Origin: Corynebacterium pygosceleis
Lineage (GTDB): Bacteria; Actinomycetota; Actinomycetes; Mycobacteriales; Mycobacteriaceae
Assembly: GCF_016595275.2 (NCBI RefSeq)
Contig: NZ_JAENIQ020000001.1
Span: forward strand, 1 to 64,000
DNA: 64,000 nucleotides
Reading direction: 5' to 3'
Shown here: piece after piece, positions 15,400 through 24,504 of the stretch
How positions within the stretch are numbered: the first letter of the stretch is position 1
Layout: each line of letters opens with the position of its first letter
Program-made: the position numbers and the translations under genes
The notes under the pieces: model-generated
Databases searched by the model: none
What the model was told of the DNA's origin: nothing
What the model saw: only the letters and a program-made list of their open reading frames with translations

Positions 15400-17052
15400 A
15401 TGACCGACAACAAGACAGCCACCACCCGGACACCGGAGGGAACCACCGACGGTGAGCGGAAGCGGGAACACGCGGGTGGTTTCCTCGGACTCGTCGAACG
15501 TCTGGGGAACATGCTCCCCGACCCGTTCTGGCTCTTCGTGATCCTCTCCGGGCTGGTCCTCGTCTCGAGCTTCATCGGCGAGAAGATCGGCATGACCGCC
15601 ACGAACCCGTCCACCGGCGAAGAGGTGCGGGTGACCAACCTGCTGTCGGCCGACGGTCTCCAGCGGATGATCAACGAGGCGGTCCCGAACTTCACCTCGT
15701 TCCCGCCGCTCGGCCTCATCATCATCGTGATGCTCGGTGTCGCCGTCGCCGAGCACTCGGGGCTGATCGGTGCGGCGATCCGGGGGGCGATCGGCCGGGT
15801 CGGGCCGACGATGCTCACGTTCGTCGTGGCGCTGGCCGGTGTCACCGGTTCCATCGCGTCCGACGCCGTCTACGTCATCCTCATCCCCATCGGTGCGACC
15901 GCCTTCCGCCACGTCGGCCGCTCCCCCGTCGTCGGCGCGATGGTCGCGTTCGCGGCGAGCTCCGCGGGGTTCAACTCCTCGTTGATCCTGAACATCACCG
16001 ACGTCCTCCTCGCCGGACTGTCGACGTCCGCGGCCCAGATCGTCGAACCCGGATACGAGGTCTCACCCCTGGCGAACTACTTCTTCATCGTCCCCTCCTC
16101 CATCGTCCTGGCGCTCATCATCACCGCCGTCACCGAACTCTTCGTCCGACACAAGGCCCGCGAACTCGTCGACCACGACAACGTCGACTACGACGCCGCC
16201 AGCTTCGGCGAGACACCACCGAACGCCACCGACGGGGAGGAACAGGACGGAGGTGACGCGGGGAACGATGCCGGGGAAGAGGCGCAGCTCGAGCTCCACG
16301 ACGTCGAGAAGCGCGGACTCATCCAGGTCACCGTCTGGTCACTGGTCCTGCTCGTCGGCTACTTCGCCGCGATGTTCATCCCGGGATCCCCGCTCCAGGG
16401 CGAGGGCGGCGCCGTCATGGAGTCACCGCTGATCCGCTCGATCGCCGTCGCCATCGCCCTGTACTTCTTCATCGTCGGCATCGTCTACGGACGGGTCACC
16501 GGCACCATCACCGACGCCGCCGACGTCCCGGCGTTCATGGCCAAGGGGATCAGGACACTCGTGCCCATGATGGTGCTGTTCTTCGCGGTCGCCCAGTTCC
16601 TCGCCTACTTCACCTGGTCCAACCTCGGCGTGTGGTCGGCCATCCACGGCGCGGAACTGCTCTCCCGCGCGGACCTGCCCAACCCCGTCCTCTTCGCGCT
16701 CTTCGTCCTACTCGTCGCCGTCCTGAACCTGATGGTCACCTCCGGTTCCGCACAGTGGGCACTGATGAGCCCGGTGGTCGTCCCGATGATGATGTACGTC
16801 GGTGTGTCCCCCGAGGTCAGCCAGATGCTCTTCCGCATCGGCGATTCCCCGACCAACATCATCACCCCGATGAGCCCCTACTTCGCCCTCGCCCTGACGT
16901 TCCTCCAGCGCTACTACAGGCGGGCCGGCATCGGGACGCTCATGTCCCTGGCGCTGCCCTACTCCATCGCGATGCTCGTCGGCTGGTTCCTCTTCTTCCT
17001 CGCCTGGTACCTCCTCGGTCTGCCGCTCGGCCCGGGGGTCCCGGTGCGCTGA
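15400..17052 (+). CDS. AbgT family transporter (p-aminobenzoyl-glutamate / antifolate exporter type)
   Basis: This 550-aa membrane protein belongs to the AbgT family, whose members move p-aminobenzoyl-glutamate or export sulfonamide antimetabolites (MtrF, YdaH) using an ion gradient. Family stretches: LPDPFWLFVILSGLVLV near the N terminus, GVTGSIASDAVYVILIPIGA, SAGFNSSLILNITDVLL, SGSAQWALMSPVVVPMMM and GDSPTNIITPMSPYF. An acidic linker (about 260-300) interrupts the core. The ATG at 15400 was chosen for its AGGAG region and the family N terminus. It lies opposite to prfB and ftsE, splitting an otherwise conserved prfB-ftsE pair, so it is probably an insertion into that locus. Confidence 0.92.
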   Translation: MTDNKTATTRTPEGTTDGERKREHAGGFLGLVERLGNMLPDPFWLFVILSGLVLVSSFIGEKIGMTATNPSTGEEVRVTNLLSADGLQRMINEAVPNFTSFPPLGLIIIVMLGVAVAEHSGLIGAAIRGAIGRVGPTMLTFVVALAGVTGSIASDAVYVILIPIGATAFRHVGRSPVVGAMVAFAASSAGFNSSLILNITDVLLAGLSTSAAQIVEPGYEVSPLANYFFIVPSSIVLALIITAVTELFVRHKARELVDHDNVDYDAASFGETPPNATDGEEQDGGDAGNDAGEEAQLELHDVEKRGLIQVTVWSLVLLVGYFAAMFIPGSPLQGEGGAVMESPLIRSIAVAIALYFFIVGIVYGRVTGTITDAADVPAFMAKGIRTLVPMMVLFFAVAQFLAYFTWSNLGVWSAIHGAELLSRADLPNPVLFALFVLLVAVLNLMVTSGSAQWALMSPVVVPMMMYVGVSPEVSQMLFRIGDSPTNIITPMSPYFALALTFLQRYYRRAGIGTLMSLALPYSIAMLVGWFLFFLAWYLLGLPLGPGVPVR

Positions 17053-17094
17053 CGCACGGCCACCGGCCAGCCCACCGGGCACCACGGGAAACAC

Positions 17095-17135
17095 AAAAAC
17101 GGCCCCTCTCAGTCGGACGACGGGAGGGGCCGTTT
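17095..17135. terminator. Bidirectional terminator between abgT-type gene and prfB
   Basis: The arms AAAACGGCCCCTC and GAGGGGCCGTTT surround a short loop between two convergent genes. A runs on the left and T runs on the right let it work both ways. Confidence 0.9.
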
Positions 17136-17164
17136 CGTGCACCGGTGACGACGGGACGAACGGA

Positions 17165-18271
17165 TCAGGCCTCGCCCTGCTGCTGCGACATCCTCCACCG
17201 GATACCCGACTCGAGGAATCCGTCGATCTCCCCGTCGAGCACCTTGGACGGGTCGTTGACCTCGAAGTTGGTGCGCAGATCCTTGACCATCTGGTACGGG
17301 TGCAGCACGTAGGAACGCATCTGGTTGCCCCACGAGTTCGAACCGTCACCCTTCAGGGCGTCGAGCTCGGCGCGTTCCTCCTGGCGCTTGCGCTCCAGGA
17401 GCTTCGCCTGGAGGACCCGCATCGCCGACGCCTTGTTCTGAATCTGGGACTTCTCGTTCTGACAGGTAACGACGATGCCGGTGGGCTCGTGGGTCAGCCG
17501 GACCGCGGAGTCCGTCGTGTTGACGGACTGCCCACCGGGACCGGAGGAACGGTAGACGTCGACGCGGATCTCGTTGTCCGGGATGTCGATGTGGTCCGTG
17601 GTCTCCACGACGGGCAGGACCTCGACCTCCGCGAAGGAGGTCTGGCGGCGCCCCTGGTTGTCGAACGGGCTGATCCGCACGAGGCGGTGGGTGCCCTGTT
17701 CCACGGAGAGCGTTCCGTAGGTGTAGTCCCCGTGAACGACGAACGTCGCCGACTTGATGCCGGCCTCCTCCGCATAGGAGATGTCGTAGATGTCGACCTT
17801 GTGCCCGGCCTTCTCGGCCCAGCGGGTGTACATGCGCATGAGCATCTCCGCCCAGTCGGCGGCGTCGACGCCACCGGCGGCCGAACGGATGTTGATGACG
17901 GCCTCACGGGCGTCGTACTCACCGGACAACATCGTCTTGACCTCGTAGGCCTCGATGTCCGCGCGCAGATCACGGCGCTCCTCGTCGACGAGGTCGGTGG
18001 ACTCGCCCTCCTCCTCGGCGAGCTGGTACATGACCGGGAGATCCTCCAGCCTCTGACGCAGCTCACCCACCTTGCGCAGTTCAGCCTGCATGTGGGAGAG
18101 CTTCGAGGTGACCTGCTGGGCGTGATCGGGATCGTCCCACAGCGTCGGGTCGGAGGCCTGCGCCTCGAGCTCGCGGACGCGGTCGGCCATCGCCTCGGGG
18201 TCCATCACCTTCTCGATGGTGGTCAGCGTGGCGTCGAGTTCATTGAGATCTGCGGTTACATCAGGTTGCAC
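17165..18271 (-). CDS. prfB: Peptide chain release factor 2
   Basis: RF2 ends translation at UGA and UAA. The 368-aa product carries the catalytic GGQ loop ([21 protein letters not shown]), and its stop-codon recognition domain spans about residues 110-220. The frame is continuous from the start: there is no internal UGA needing a programmed frameshift, as usual in Actinobacteria. The GTG at 18271 is preceded by TAGTGT with 8 nt between and no Shine-Dalgarno sequence, so translation is probably leaderless. The reading frame upstream of it overlaps the divergent gene and is rejected. Confidence 0.97.
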   Translation of the reverse strand: MQPDVTADLNELDATLTTIEKVMDPEAMADRVRELEAQASDPTLWDDPDHAQQVTSKLSHMQAELRKVGELRQRLEDLPVMYQLAEEEGESTDLVDEERRDLRADIEAYEVKTMLSGEYDAREAVINIRSAAGGVDAADWAEMLMRMYTRWAEKAGHKVDIYDISYAEEAGIKSATFVVHGDYTYGTLSVEQGTHRLVRISPFDNQGRRQTSFAEVEVLPVVETTDHIDIPDNEIRVDVYRSSGPGGQSVNTTDSAVRLTHEPTGIVVTCQNEKSQIQNKASAMRVLQAKLLERKRQEERAELDALKGDGSNSWGNQMRSYVLHPYQMVKDLRTNFEVNDPSKVLDGEIDGFLESGIRWRMSQQQGEA

Positions 18272-18279
18272 AGTGGTTA

Positions 18280-18285
18280 ACACTA
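18280..18285 (-). promoter_or_regulatory. -10 box TAGTGT of prfB, leaderless start
   Basis: TAGTGT ends 8 nt before the prfB GTG. The divergent gene starts only about 25 bp away, so the two promoters must overlap. Confidence 0.55.
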
Positions 18286-18309
18286 CCGTGACGGGGCACA
18301 ATGGGCAGC

Positions 18310-19242
18310 ATGAGTGAGCTGCACCAGCGTAACGCCCCGACGACCACACCCACTCCCCCCACCATCCGTCACACCCCGCACCCGACCGCCTCCGTCCCCG
18401 ACGATCTGAGGGAACTGTTCGGCACGGACACACGCGCGCTGGTCGCGGCGTTCATCGACACCCACCGGGATTCCGGGGACCCGGAGCTGGGTTGCGCCCT
18501 GGTGTCGACGGCCGGTCAGCTCGCGCTCGCCCTCCGCGACGGCGGGGGCCTCGGCGTGGACTACAAGACATCGGTGTCCGACGTGGTGACGGAAGCCGAC
18601 CGCGCGGCGGAGACCTTCGTCGCCGAGGCACTGTCGTCGCTACGGCCCCGGGACGGTCTGCTCGGTGAGGAGGGAGCCGCCCGCGACTCCCTCTCGGGCC
18701 GCACATGGGTGATCGACCCGGTGGACGGCACCTACAACTTCACCTCCGGCTCCGACTACTTCTGCTCCGCGATCGCACTCGTCGACGGTGACCCCTCCGA
18801 CCCCGAACGGCTGCACTTCGGGGCCGTGCACCGTCCGTCACACGGCACGACGCACCTGGGTGGCCCGGAGATGCCGACCACGGTGAACGGGCGTGCCGTC
18901 GGACGACTCGCGGAAGCCCCGGCCCGGGAGATCTCCCTCGCCACCTACATCCACCCGCCGTTTCTCGCCGACGCCGCCGTACGGGAGGCGTGGCTCGCCG
19001 TGTCCACCCGTTTCGCGACACTGCGCATGCTCGGTGCCGGATCCATCGACCTGTCGGGGGTGTCGGAGGGCCGGTTCGGGGCGTGGACACAGCACAGTGT
19101 CGCCGACTGGGACTGGCTGCCGGGTCGTGCGCTGGTGGAAGGGGCGGGGGGAATCTGCCGGAAGATCGAGGCCGGCGGCAGGACATGGTGCGTGGCGGGC
19201 AACAGCCGTGTCGTCGCGGAGATCACCATCGTCTGGTCCTGA
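18310..19242 (+). CDS. Inositol monophosphatase family protein
   Basis: A magnesium-dependent phosphatase-family protein of about 310 aa. The metal-site motifs are present: GEEG, then [12 protein letters not shown], and near the C terminus [15 protein letters not shown]. It has an unusually long Pro/Thr-rich N terminus of about 40 residues before the fold. The substrate is unknown; family members act on inositol phosphates, histidinol phosphate or other sugar phosphates, and a second paralogue (hisN, 26838) lies downstream. Two ATGs, at 18301 and 18310, are possible; neither has a ribosome site. It is divergent from prfB with a gap of some 30 bp. Confidence 0.88.
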   Translation: MSELHQRNAPTTTPTPPTIRHTPHPTASVPDDLRELFGTDTRALVAAFIDTHRDSGDPELGCALVSTAGQLALALRDGGGLGVDYKTSVSDVVTEADRAAETFVAEALSSLRPRDGLLGEEGAARDSLSGRTWVIDPVDGTYNFTSGSDYFCSAIALVDGDPSDPERLHFGAVHRPSHGTTHLGGPEMPTTVNGRAVGRLAEAPAREISLATYIHPPFLADAAVREAWLAVSTRFATLRMLGAGSIDLSGVSEGRFGAWTQHSVADWDWLPGRALVEGAGGICRKIEAGGRTWCVAGNSRVVAEITIVWS

Positions 19243-19380
19243 CCGCACCCGGCGGAGACGGGGGTGAATCGTCGGGAGCACGTGGACGGGGGTGGACCCT
19301 GGAAAGAGGACTCCCCGCCCACTTAGGGTGGGGAGGGTCTGAGACTGTTCGCCCCCACCGCGAAAGGACCACCACCTCCA

Positions 19381-21192
19381 GTGAGTCGCACACCCCGCCG
19401 TCCCTCCACCAGGCCCACCGGTCCCGCCCGTGTCCGGATACGACTGCTGGCGGCCACCTCCGTTCTCGCCCTCGGCCTGACGGCGTGCGGCTCCGGGGAC
19501 TCCGACACGACGTTGGCGCCGCACGAATACCGTGTCGTGGAGATCGGCGACGTCTCGCAGGAGCTCCAGGCGAGGGGGACGGTCACGGCCGGTCAGACGA
19601 CATCGGTGAACACGGCACTCACCGGACCGGTGAACACCCTGAACGTCGCGGTGGGCGACCGGGTGGAGGCGGACCAGATCATCGCCACCATCGACGTCTC
19701 CGAACAGGAACGGGCCCTGCGTGACCAGCAGGCGCAGCAGGCGGACGCCGTCGCAGGTGCCGTCAACGGGGTGGAGCAGGCACAACAGGCCTACGACCAG
19801 TACCGGGAGGGACTGGACGAGGGACTGAATCCGGAGATCAACGGTGCACGGTCCGCACTGCGCACCGCCTCAACCGCCTACGAGGACGCCCGGCGGGAGT
19901 TCGAACGGAAGAGGAACGAGGCCGACGCCGGACGCGACGAACGCCTGATCAGCCAGGAACAGGCACTCGACGCCGCCCGGAAACAGGTCTTCTCCTCCGC
20001 GCTGAACGTGGCCCGCGCGGGAGTGGGATCCATCGCCGCCGAAACCCGCGACGCCGAGGGCGACGCAGCGACGGCCGCCGATCTCGCGACACTGGAACAG
20101 TTGCGGCGGGAACTCGCCGAGGCGAACGGGGACCAGCGGAAGACCGCGGAGATCACCGCGAAGATCGAGTCCCTCCAGGCGTCGATCGACGCCCGACGGC
20201 GATCGGACAGCGCCGTCCCCGAAGCCGAGATCAACGCCCACCTCGGCACCGTCGAGTCGGTGGCCGGACTCGCCGACTCGGTCCAGTCCCTCAACCGTCA
20301 ACAGCAGGCCTACGAGACAGCTCTCCGCGCGGTCGACACCGACCTCGCGCAGTCCCAGCGGGCCGTCGCCGCCGCCTTCGAGCAGAAGAAGGAGGCCGCC
20401 GTCGCCCTCGAGACCGCCCACCTGAACAGCCGGCACCAACTGCAGAACCTCTCGAGCGGCGTCGAGCAGGCGCAACGCTCCGCCCAGGCCACCAGATCCG
20501 GGACCAGCCGCAGTGCGGAGGCACTGAACGCGGACATCGCATCGGGCACCCTCCGTGCACCGTTCGCCGGACTCGTCATCGCCGTGCCTGCGGAGGTCGG
20601 GAAACCGGCCACCGGTTCTGTCGCGACGATCGCGGATGACACCGGCCTCACGGTGACCACCCAGGTACCGGAGATCGACGTAGCGAAACTGAAGCCCGGC
20701 GCGAAGGCCGAGTTCACGACCCCGGCGACCGGGTCCAGGACCTACACCGGGACGGTCTCCTCCGTCTCACCGGTCGCGGCATCGGTCGAATCGGCGGCGG
20801 CCAGCGGCAGCGGGGACGCCGCCGCAGGAGCGAAGGACACGAAACCGACCTTCACCGTCGTCATCTCGGTCGACGGCCCCACGAACGGTCTCCTCATCGG
20901 CGGCTCCGCGAAGATCACCATCACCTTCGCCGAGGAGGCCGACACGATGTCGGTGTCACGGGACGCCGCCTATGACCGTGACGACGGCACGAAGGCCGTT
21001 CTCGTCGTCACCGGTGACGGCACGGTCGAGGAACGTGCCGTCACCCTCGGAACGGCCGGTGATTTCACCGTCGCCGTGACGGACGGGGACCTCGAGGAGG
21101 GCGACAGTGTCATCAACCAGGGATCGACCCACCGCTATCTCATCGGCCGGAAGGTCACCCTCGACCCCGGTGACGGGGACGAGGCGCGATGA
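19381..21192 (+). CDS. Lipoprotein membrane-fusion (HlyD/MacA-like) subunit of an ABC exporter
   Basis: The 603-aa protein begins with a basic lipoprotein signal ending LALGLTAC (lipobox). It continues with a split lipoyl-like domain (VVEIGDVSQELQARGTVTAGQ, VGDRVEADQIIATID), a long Ala/Gln/Glu-rich coiled coil (about 100-370) and C-terminal beta-barrel and proximal domains (TGLTVTTQVPEIDVAKLKPG...). It is the periplasm-facing partner of the ATPase and permease encoded next; the last codons overlap the next start. GTG at 19381 follows GAAAGGA. In a mycolate-envelope organism it could bridge the inner membrane and outer layer. Substrate unknown. Confidence 0.9.
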   Translation: MSRTPRRPSTRPTGPARVRIRLLAATSVLALGLTACGSGDSDTTLAPHEYRVVEIGDVSQELQARGTVTAGQTTSVNTALTGPVNTLNVAVGDRVEADQIIATIDVSEQERALRDQQAQQADAVAGAVNGVEQAQQAYDQYREGLDEGLNPEINGARSALRTASTAYEDARREFERKRNEADAGRDERLISQEQALDAARKQVFSSALNVARAGVGSIAAETRDAEGDAATAADLATLEQLRRELAEANGDQRKTAEITAKIESLQASIDARRRSDSAVPEAEINAHLGTVESVAGLADSVQSLNRQQQAYETALRAVDTDLAQSQRAVAAAFEQKKEAAVALETAHLNSRHQLQNLSSGVEQAQRSAQATRSGTSRSAEALNADIASGTLRAPFAGLVIAVPAEVGKPATGSVATIADDTGLTVTTQVPEIDVAKLKPGAKAEFTTPATGSRTYTGTVSSVSPVAASVESAAASGSGDAAAGAKDTKPTFTVVISVDGPTNGLLIGGSAKITITFAEEADTMSVSRDAAYDRDDGTKAVLVVTGDGTVEERAVTLGTAGDFTVAVTDGDLEEGDSVINQGSTHRYLIGRKVTLDPGDGDEAR

Positions 21193-21995
21193 TCCACCGG
21201 CGGAAGAGAAACTCCCCCGCCGGACGACACACGGCGGACACGGAGAGCACGGGCCCGGTTCAGCCGGCGCCCTCCCCCGCCCCGGTCGACCCCCACCCGG
21301 GGTCGGGACTCCTGCTGGAGATGCGCGGGATCACCAAGACCTTCAACATCGGCACCGACCACGAACTGACGGTGATCCCGGGGTGCGACTTCACCGTGGG
21401 AAACGGTGAGTTCGTCTCCGTCGTCGGCGCATCGGGGTCCGGAAAATCGACCCTGATGAACATCATCGGGCTCCTCGACTACCCGACGACCGGCAGCTAC
21501 ACCTTCGGCGGGGTGGACATCCTGCGCATGCCCGGGGACAAGCTCGCCGGATACCGCAACCACAACATCGGTTTCGTGTTCCAGAACTTCAACCTGATCG
21601 GCCGGATGAGCGCGGCCCGCAACGTGGAGATGCCGATGATGTACGCCGGGGTGGGCCGCAGGGAGCGGAGCAGACGGGCGGAGGAACTCCTCGACCTCGT
21701 CGGGATGGGTGACCGGATGAGGCACAATCCGAACGAGCTCTCCGGCGGTCAGAAACAACGGGTCGCCATCGCCCGCGCGCTGGCCAACGACCCGGACCTG
21801 ATCCTCGCCGACGAACCCACCGGCGCACTGGACTCGGTGACGGGTCGACTGGTCATGGACATCTTCCACGGACTGAACACCAGCGAGGGGAAGACGATCG
21901 TCCTCATCACGCACAACCCGGAGCTCGCGGAGGAGACCACCCGGATCGCCACCATGACGGACGGACGACTCGACAACGGGGTGGTGGACAGGTGA
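21189..21995 (+). CDS. MacB/LolD-type ABC transporter ATPase
   Basis: This 268-aa ATPase has Walker A GASGSGKST, a Q-loop (VFQNFNLIGRM), signature [16 protein letters not shown], Walker B LILADEPTGALD and LITHN. The order and the phrase IGLLDYPTTGSY are typical of the MacB/LolD class that drives type VII (mechanotransmission) ABC exporters. About 45 hydrophilic residues precede the fold. It overlaps the membrane-fusion gene by 4 bp and the permease gene by 4 bp, so the three form one operon. Confidence 0.93.
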   Translation: MIHRRKRNSPAGRHTADTESTGPVQPAPSPAPVDPHPGSGLLLEMRGITKTFNIGTDHELTVIPGCDFTVGNGEFVSVVGASGSGKSTLMNIIGLLDYPTTGSYTFGGVDILRMPGDKLAGYRNHNIGFVFQNFNLIGRMSAARNVEMPMMYAGVGRRERSRRAEELLDLVGMGDRMRHNPNELSGGQKQRVAIARALANDPDLILADEPTGALDSVTGRLVMDIFHGLNTSEGKTIVLITHNPELAEETTRIATMTDGRLDNGVVDR

Positions 21996-23290
21996 GCTAC
22001 GCGGAGGCGGTACGACTGGCCCTGGGGAGTTTCCGCAGCAACAAGATGCGCTCGCTCCTGACGCTGCTGGGCGTCATCATCGGCATTTCCTCGGTGATCG
22101 CGATCCTCACCCTGGGTGCCTCACTCAAGGCGCAGATGGTCGAGGGGCTGGCGGCGGCCGGTGTCAACGACTACACAGTCAGGGTCGAGGCCCGCCCGGA
22201 CGAGGGCGAGGAGAAGACGGCCCAGGCCGACGCGTTCATGTACGTTCCACCGGAGCCCGTCGCCGCGACCTCCAAGATCACCCCGGAACTCATCGACACG
22301 CTCTCCGAACGGTTCCGGGGCCGGATCAGTGGCGTGTCCGTGGGGTCGACGTCCTACAATTCCGGCGAAGCCGCCCCCTCCGACGACCCGACGACCACCC
22401 ACGACGTGACCCTCAGCGCCGTCAACCCGGACTACATGGCGATGCAGAGCTCCGAGATCGGCTACGGTCGCACCCTCGCCGAGGACGATGTCACCGGTGA
22501 GCGGTCCGTCGCCGTCGTGACCCGGCCCGTCGTCGACGCCCTCTTCGCGGGGGACGCCGCCGGTGCGCTGGGGCAGACCATCGACTACACGGCCTCGGAC
22601 GGGGCGACGTTCCCGCTGATGATCGTCGGCGTGCTCGCGGAGGATGAATCGGGCGGACTGCTCGCCGGTTCGTTCAAGGAGTACAGGGCCTACGCCCCCT
22701 GGACCATCGAATCCCGGCTGGACACCGACGATCCCGGACTGTGGGAACAGGTGTCGGTCCGACCGGCCCCCGGAGAGAACGGTGAGGCACTGCTCGCGGA
22801 CCTGAACTCCTTCCTGGAGCTGGCCTACGCCGACGACCCGGAGTTCACGGCCAGCGCTCGGGACATGAGCAGGGACTTCGATGTCCTGAAGACGATCATC
22901 GATTCACTCAGTATCGGGCTCTCCGTCATCGCCGGTATCTCACTGCTCGTCGGCGGCATCGGCGTCATGAACATCATGCTCGTGACGGTCACCGAACGGA
23001 CCCGTGAGATCGGTGTACGCAAGGCACTCGGCGCCAGGAACGCCGACATCCGCAGACAGTTCGTCATCGAGTCGATGATCATCTGCCTCGTCGGTGGTGT
23101 CATCGGTGTTCTGCTCGGCGGCGCACTCGGCATGGTCGGGGCGCACTTCCTCGGAAAGGTCGTCCTCCCACCGGTGATCGGCGTCGTCGTCGCGCTCGGC
23201 TTCTCCATGGGCATCGGCGTGTTCTTCGGCTTCTACCCTGCGGAGAAGGCGGCACGTTTGCGCCCCATCGACGCGCTGCGCTACGAGTGA
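21992..23290 (+). CDS. MacB-like ABC transporter permease (FtsX fold)
   Basis: The 432-aa permease has the MacB plan: one N-terminal membrane segment (SLLTLLGVIIGISSVIAI), a large extracytoplasmic domain (about 50-300), then three membrane segments. The last part holds the coupling motif TERTREIGVRKALGARNADIRRQF. It works with the preceding ATPase and fusion lipoprotein, probably exporting a peptide, siderophore or antibiotic. GTG at 21992 overlaps the ATPase stop codon. Confidence 0.93.
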   Translation: MSYAEAVRLALGSFRSNKMRSLLTLLGVIIGISSVIAILTLGASLKAQMVEGLAAAGVNDYTVRVEARPDEGEEKTAQADAFMYVPPEPVAATSKITPELIDTLSERFRGRISGVSVGSTSYNSGEAAPSDDPTTTHDVTLSAVNPDYMAMQSSEIGYGRTLAEDDVTGERSVAVVTRPVVDALFAGDAAGALGQTIDYTASDGATFPLMIVGVLAEDESGGLLAGSFKEYRAYAPWTIESRLDTDDPGLWEQVSVRPAPGENGEALLADLNSFLELAYADDPEFTASARDMSRDFDVLKTIIDSLSIGLSVIAGISLLVGGIGVMNIMLVTVTERTREIGVRKALGARNADIRRQFVIESMIICLVGGVIGVLLGGALGMVGAHFLGKVVLPPVIGVVVALGFSMGIGVFFGFYPAEKAARLRPIDALRYE

Positions 23291-23321
23291 CCCCACGGTG
23301 ACCGGTGCACCCCGGCACTCC

Positions 23322-23352
23322 TTGCGGGGCGCATACGGTTAGCCTATACAGG
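23322..23352 (+). promoter_or_regulatory. Promoter with partial DtxR-like box
   Basis: TTGCGG (23322-23327), 17-nt spacer and TATACA (23345-23350) form a good promoter for the gene at 23509, with a leader of about 150 nt. The stretch 23334-23352 matches about 12 of 19 positions of the DtxR consensus, including the whole GTTAGCCTA core, and covers the -10 box. Confidence 0.45.
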
Positions 23353-23508
23353 ATGGGGACCACCCGACGTGGACAGTGACAACCTCAGATGAAGAACTCG
23401 CTCTCCCCCTGTGAGGGGTGAGACCTCCGGTGTCGGTACACCATGGACACCCCTCCGGAGAACACGGACAGCGCACCGACACGGTGCAGACAGAAGGAGT
23501 CACAGACA

Positions 23509-24402
23509 ATGACAAAGGACAACTATCCCTCCTATCCCGGTGGTGACTACCACCCGGAGAACGACGACAATCCGCAGAACCCCTACGGGTCCGGCGCCCC
23601 CGGATACGGGGCACCCGGAGATCCCTACGGCTCCGCTGCGGGCTACGCGGGTGCGGCGGCGACCCCCGTCGCCGGAGGAAACCGGCTCGTGCAGGGTGAC
23701 GGCAAGACCCGTGCGATGGAGAGCATCAGCTACGGTTTCCGCGCCGTGTTCGCCTCACCACTCGCCTGGATCGTCTCCGCACTGGGTGTGGGCATCCTGT
23801 CGATGCTGGCGTTCGGCGTGACCTTCGCCGCCATGTTCTCCCGGATGTCGGCCGACGGGGCGTTCGATCCGGAGACCGGCGCCACACCGGATCCGAACGA
23901 CTACCAGATGAGTCCCCTCCTGATGATCTTCTTCCTGGTCATCATGGTTGTCGCCCAGGTCATGTTCGCGAATGCCGCGCTCAAGGCCGCGGACGGCAGG
24001 AAGATCACCTTCGGCGACTTCTACGGAGGCCCCAACTTCGGTAAGGCCATCGTCTTCGTCGTGATCGTCAACCTCATCGTGTCGGCACTCCCCTACCTCC
24101 TTCCGGGAGCGCTCCAGGTCATCTTGAACGCCGCGATGGTCTTCCTCGGCCCGCTCTACATGCTGATGTACCTCTACGTCCTCGACCAGGGTGCGTCGTT
24201 CGGCGATGCGGTGAAGCGCGGCTTCAAGGCGGGCACCCGCAACTACCTCTCCCTGCTCGGGTTCTCGATCGTGTGGGGAATCATCATCATCATCTCGGCG
24301 ATCCCGCTGGGTCTCGGCATGATCATCACCATGCCCGCGTACATGGCGGCGCTCGCGTACGTCTACCGCCAGGCCAGCGGCGGTGTCTACCCGGAGGACT
24401 GA
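23509..24402 (+). CDS. Integral membrane protein, unknown function
   Basis: A 297-aa protein with an N-terminal Pro/Gly/Tyr-rich cytoplasmic region (about 1-65, units like GYGAPGDPYG) followed by five or six membrane segments. This low-complexity head plus membrane core is common in corynebacterial envelope proteins, but I cannot give a function. AAGGAG lies 10 nt before the ATG at 23509; the frame upstream of it is not supported. It has its own promoter and the terminator at 24429-24460. Confidence 0.8.
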   Translation: MTKDNYPSYPGGDYHPENDDNPQNPYGSGAPGYGAPGDPYGSAAGYAGAAATPVAGGNRLVQGDGKTRAMESISYGFRAVFASPLAWIVSALGVGILSMLAFGVTFAAMFSRMSADGAFDPETGATPDPNDYQMSPLLMIFFLVIMVVAQVMFANAALKAADGRKITFGDFYGGPNFGKAIVFVVIVNLIVSALPYLLPGALQVILNAAMVFLGPLYMLMYLYVLDQGASFGDAVKRGFKAGTRNYLSLLGFSIVWGIIIIISAIPLGLGMIITMPAYMAALAYVYRQASGGVYPED

Positions 24403-24428
24403 CCCCGGTCAGCCGGAGTCCGGACGAA

Positions 24429-24470
24429 CCGCCCCGCACCGTCTTCACGGTGCGGGGCGGTTCCCTCTTT
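24429..24470 (+). terminator. Terminator between the membrane protein and the MFS gene
   Basis: A perfect 14-bp hairpin (CCGCCCCGCACCGT with a CTTC loop, to 24460) is followed by TTCCCTCTTT, between convergent genes. Confidence 0.85.
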
Positions 24471-24504
24471 CCGTGCCCCGGGCCGGCCCCGGGGCGTCGG
24501 GGCC

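Noticed and set aside
17165-18271. Programmed frameshift in prfB
   Set aside because: The frame is continuous from the GTG; no in-frame TGA with the frameshift context is present near codons 20-30.
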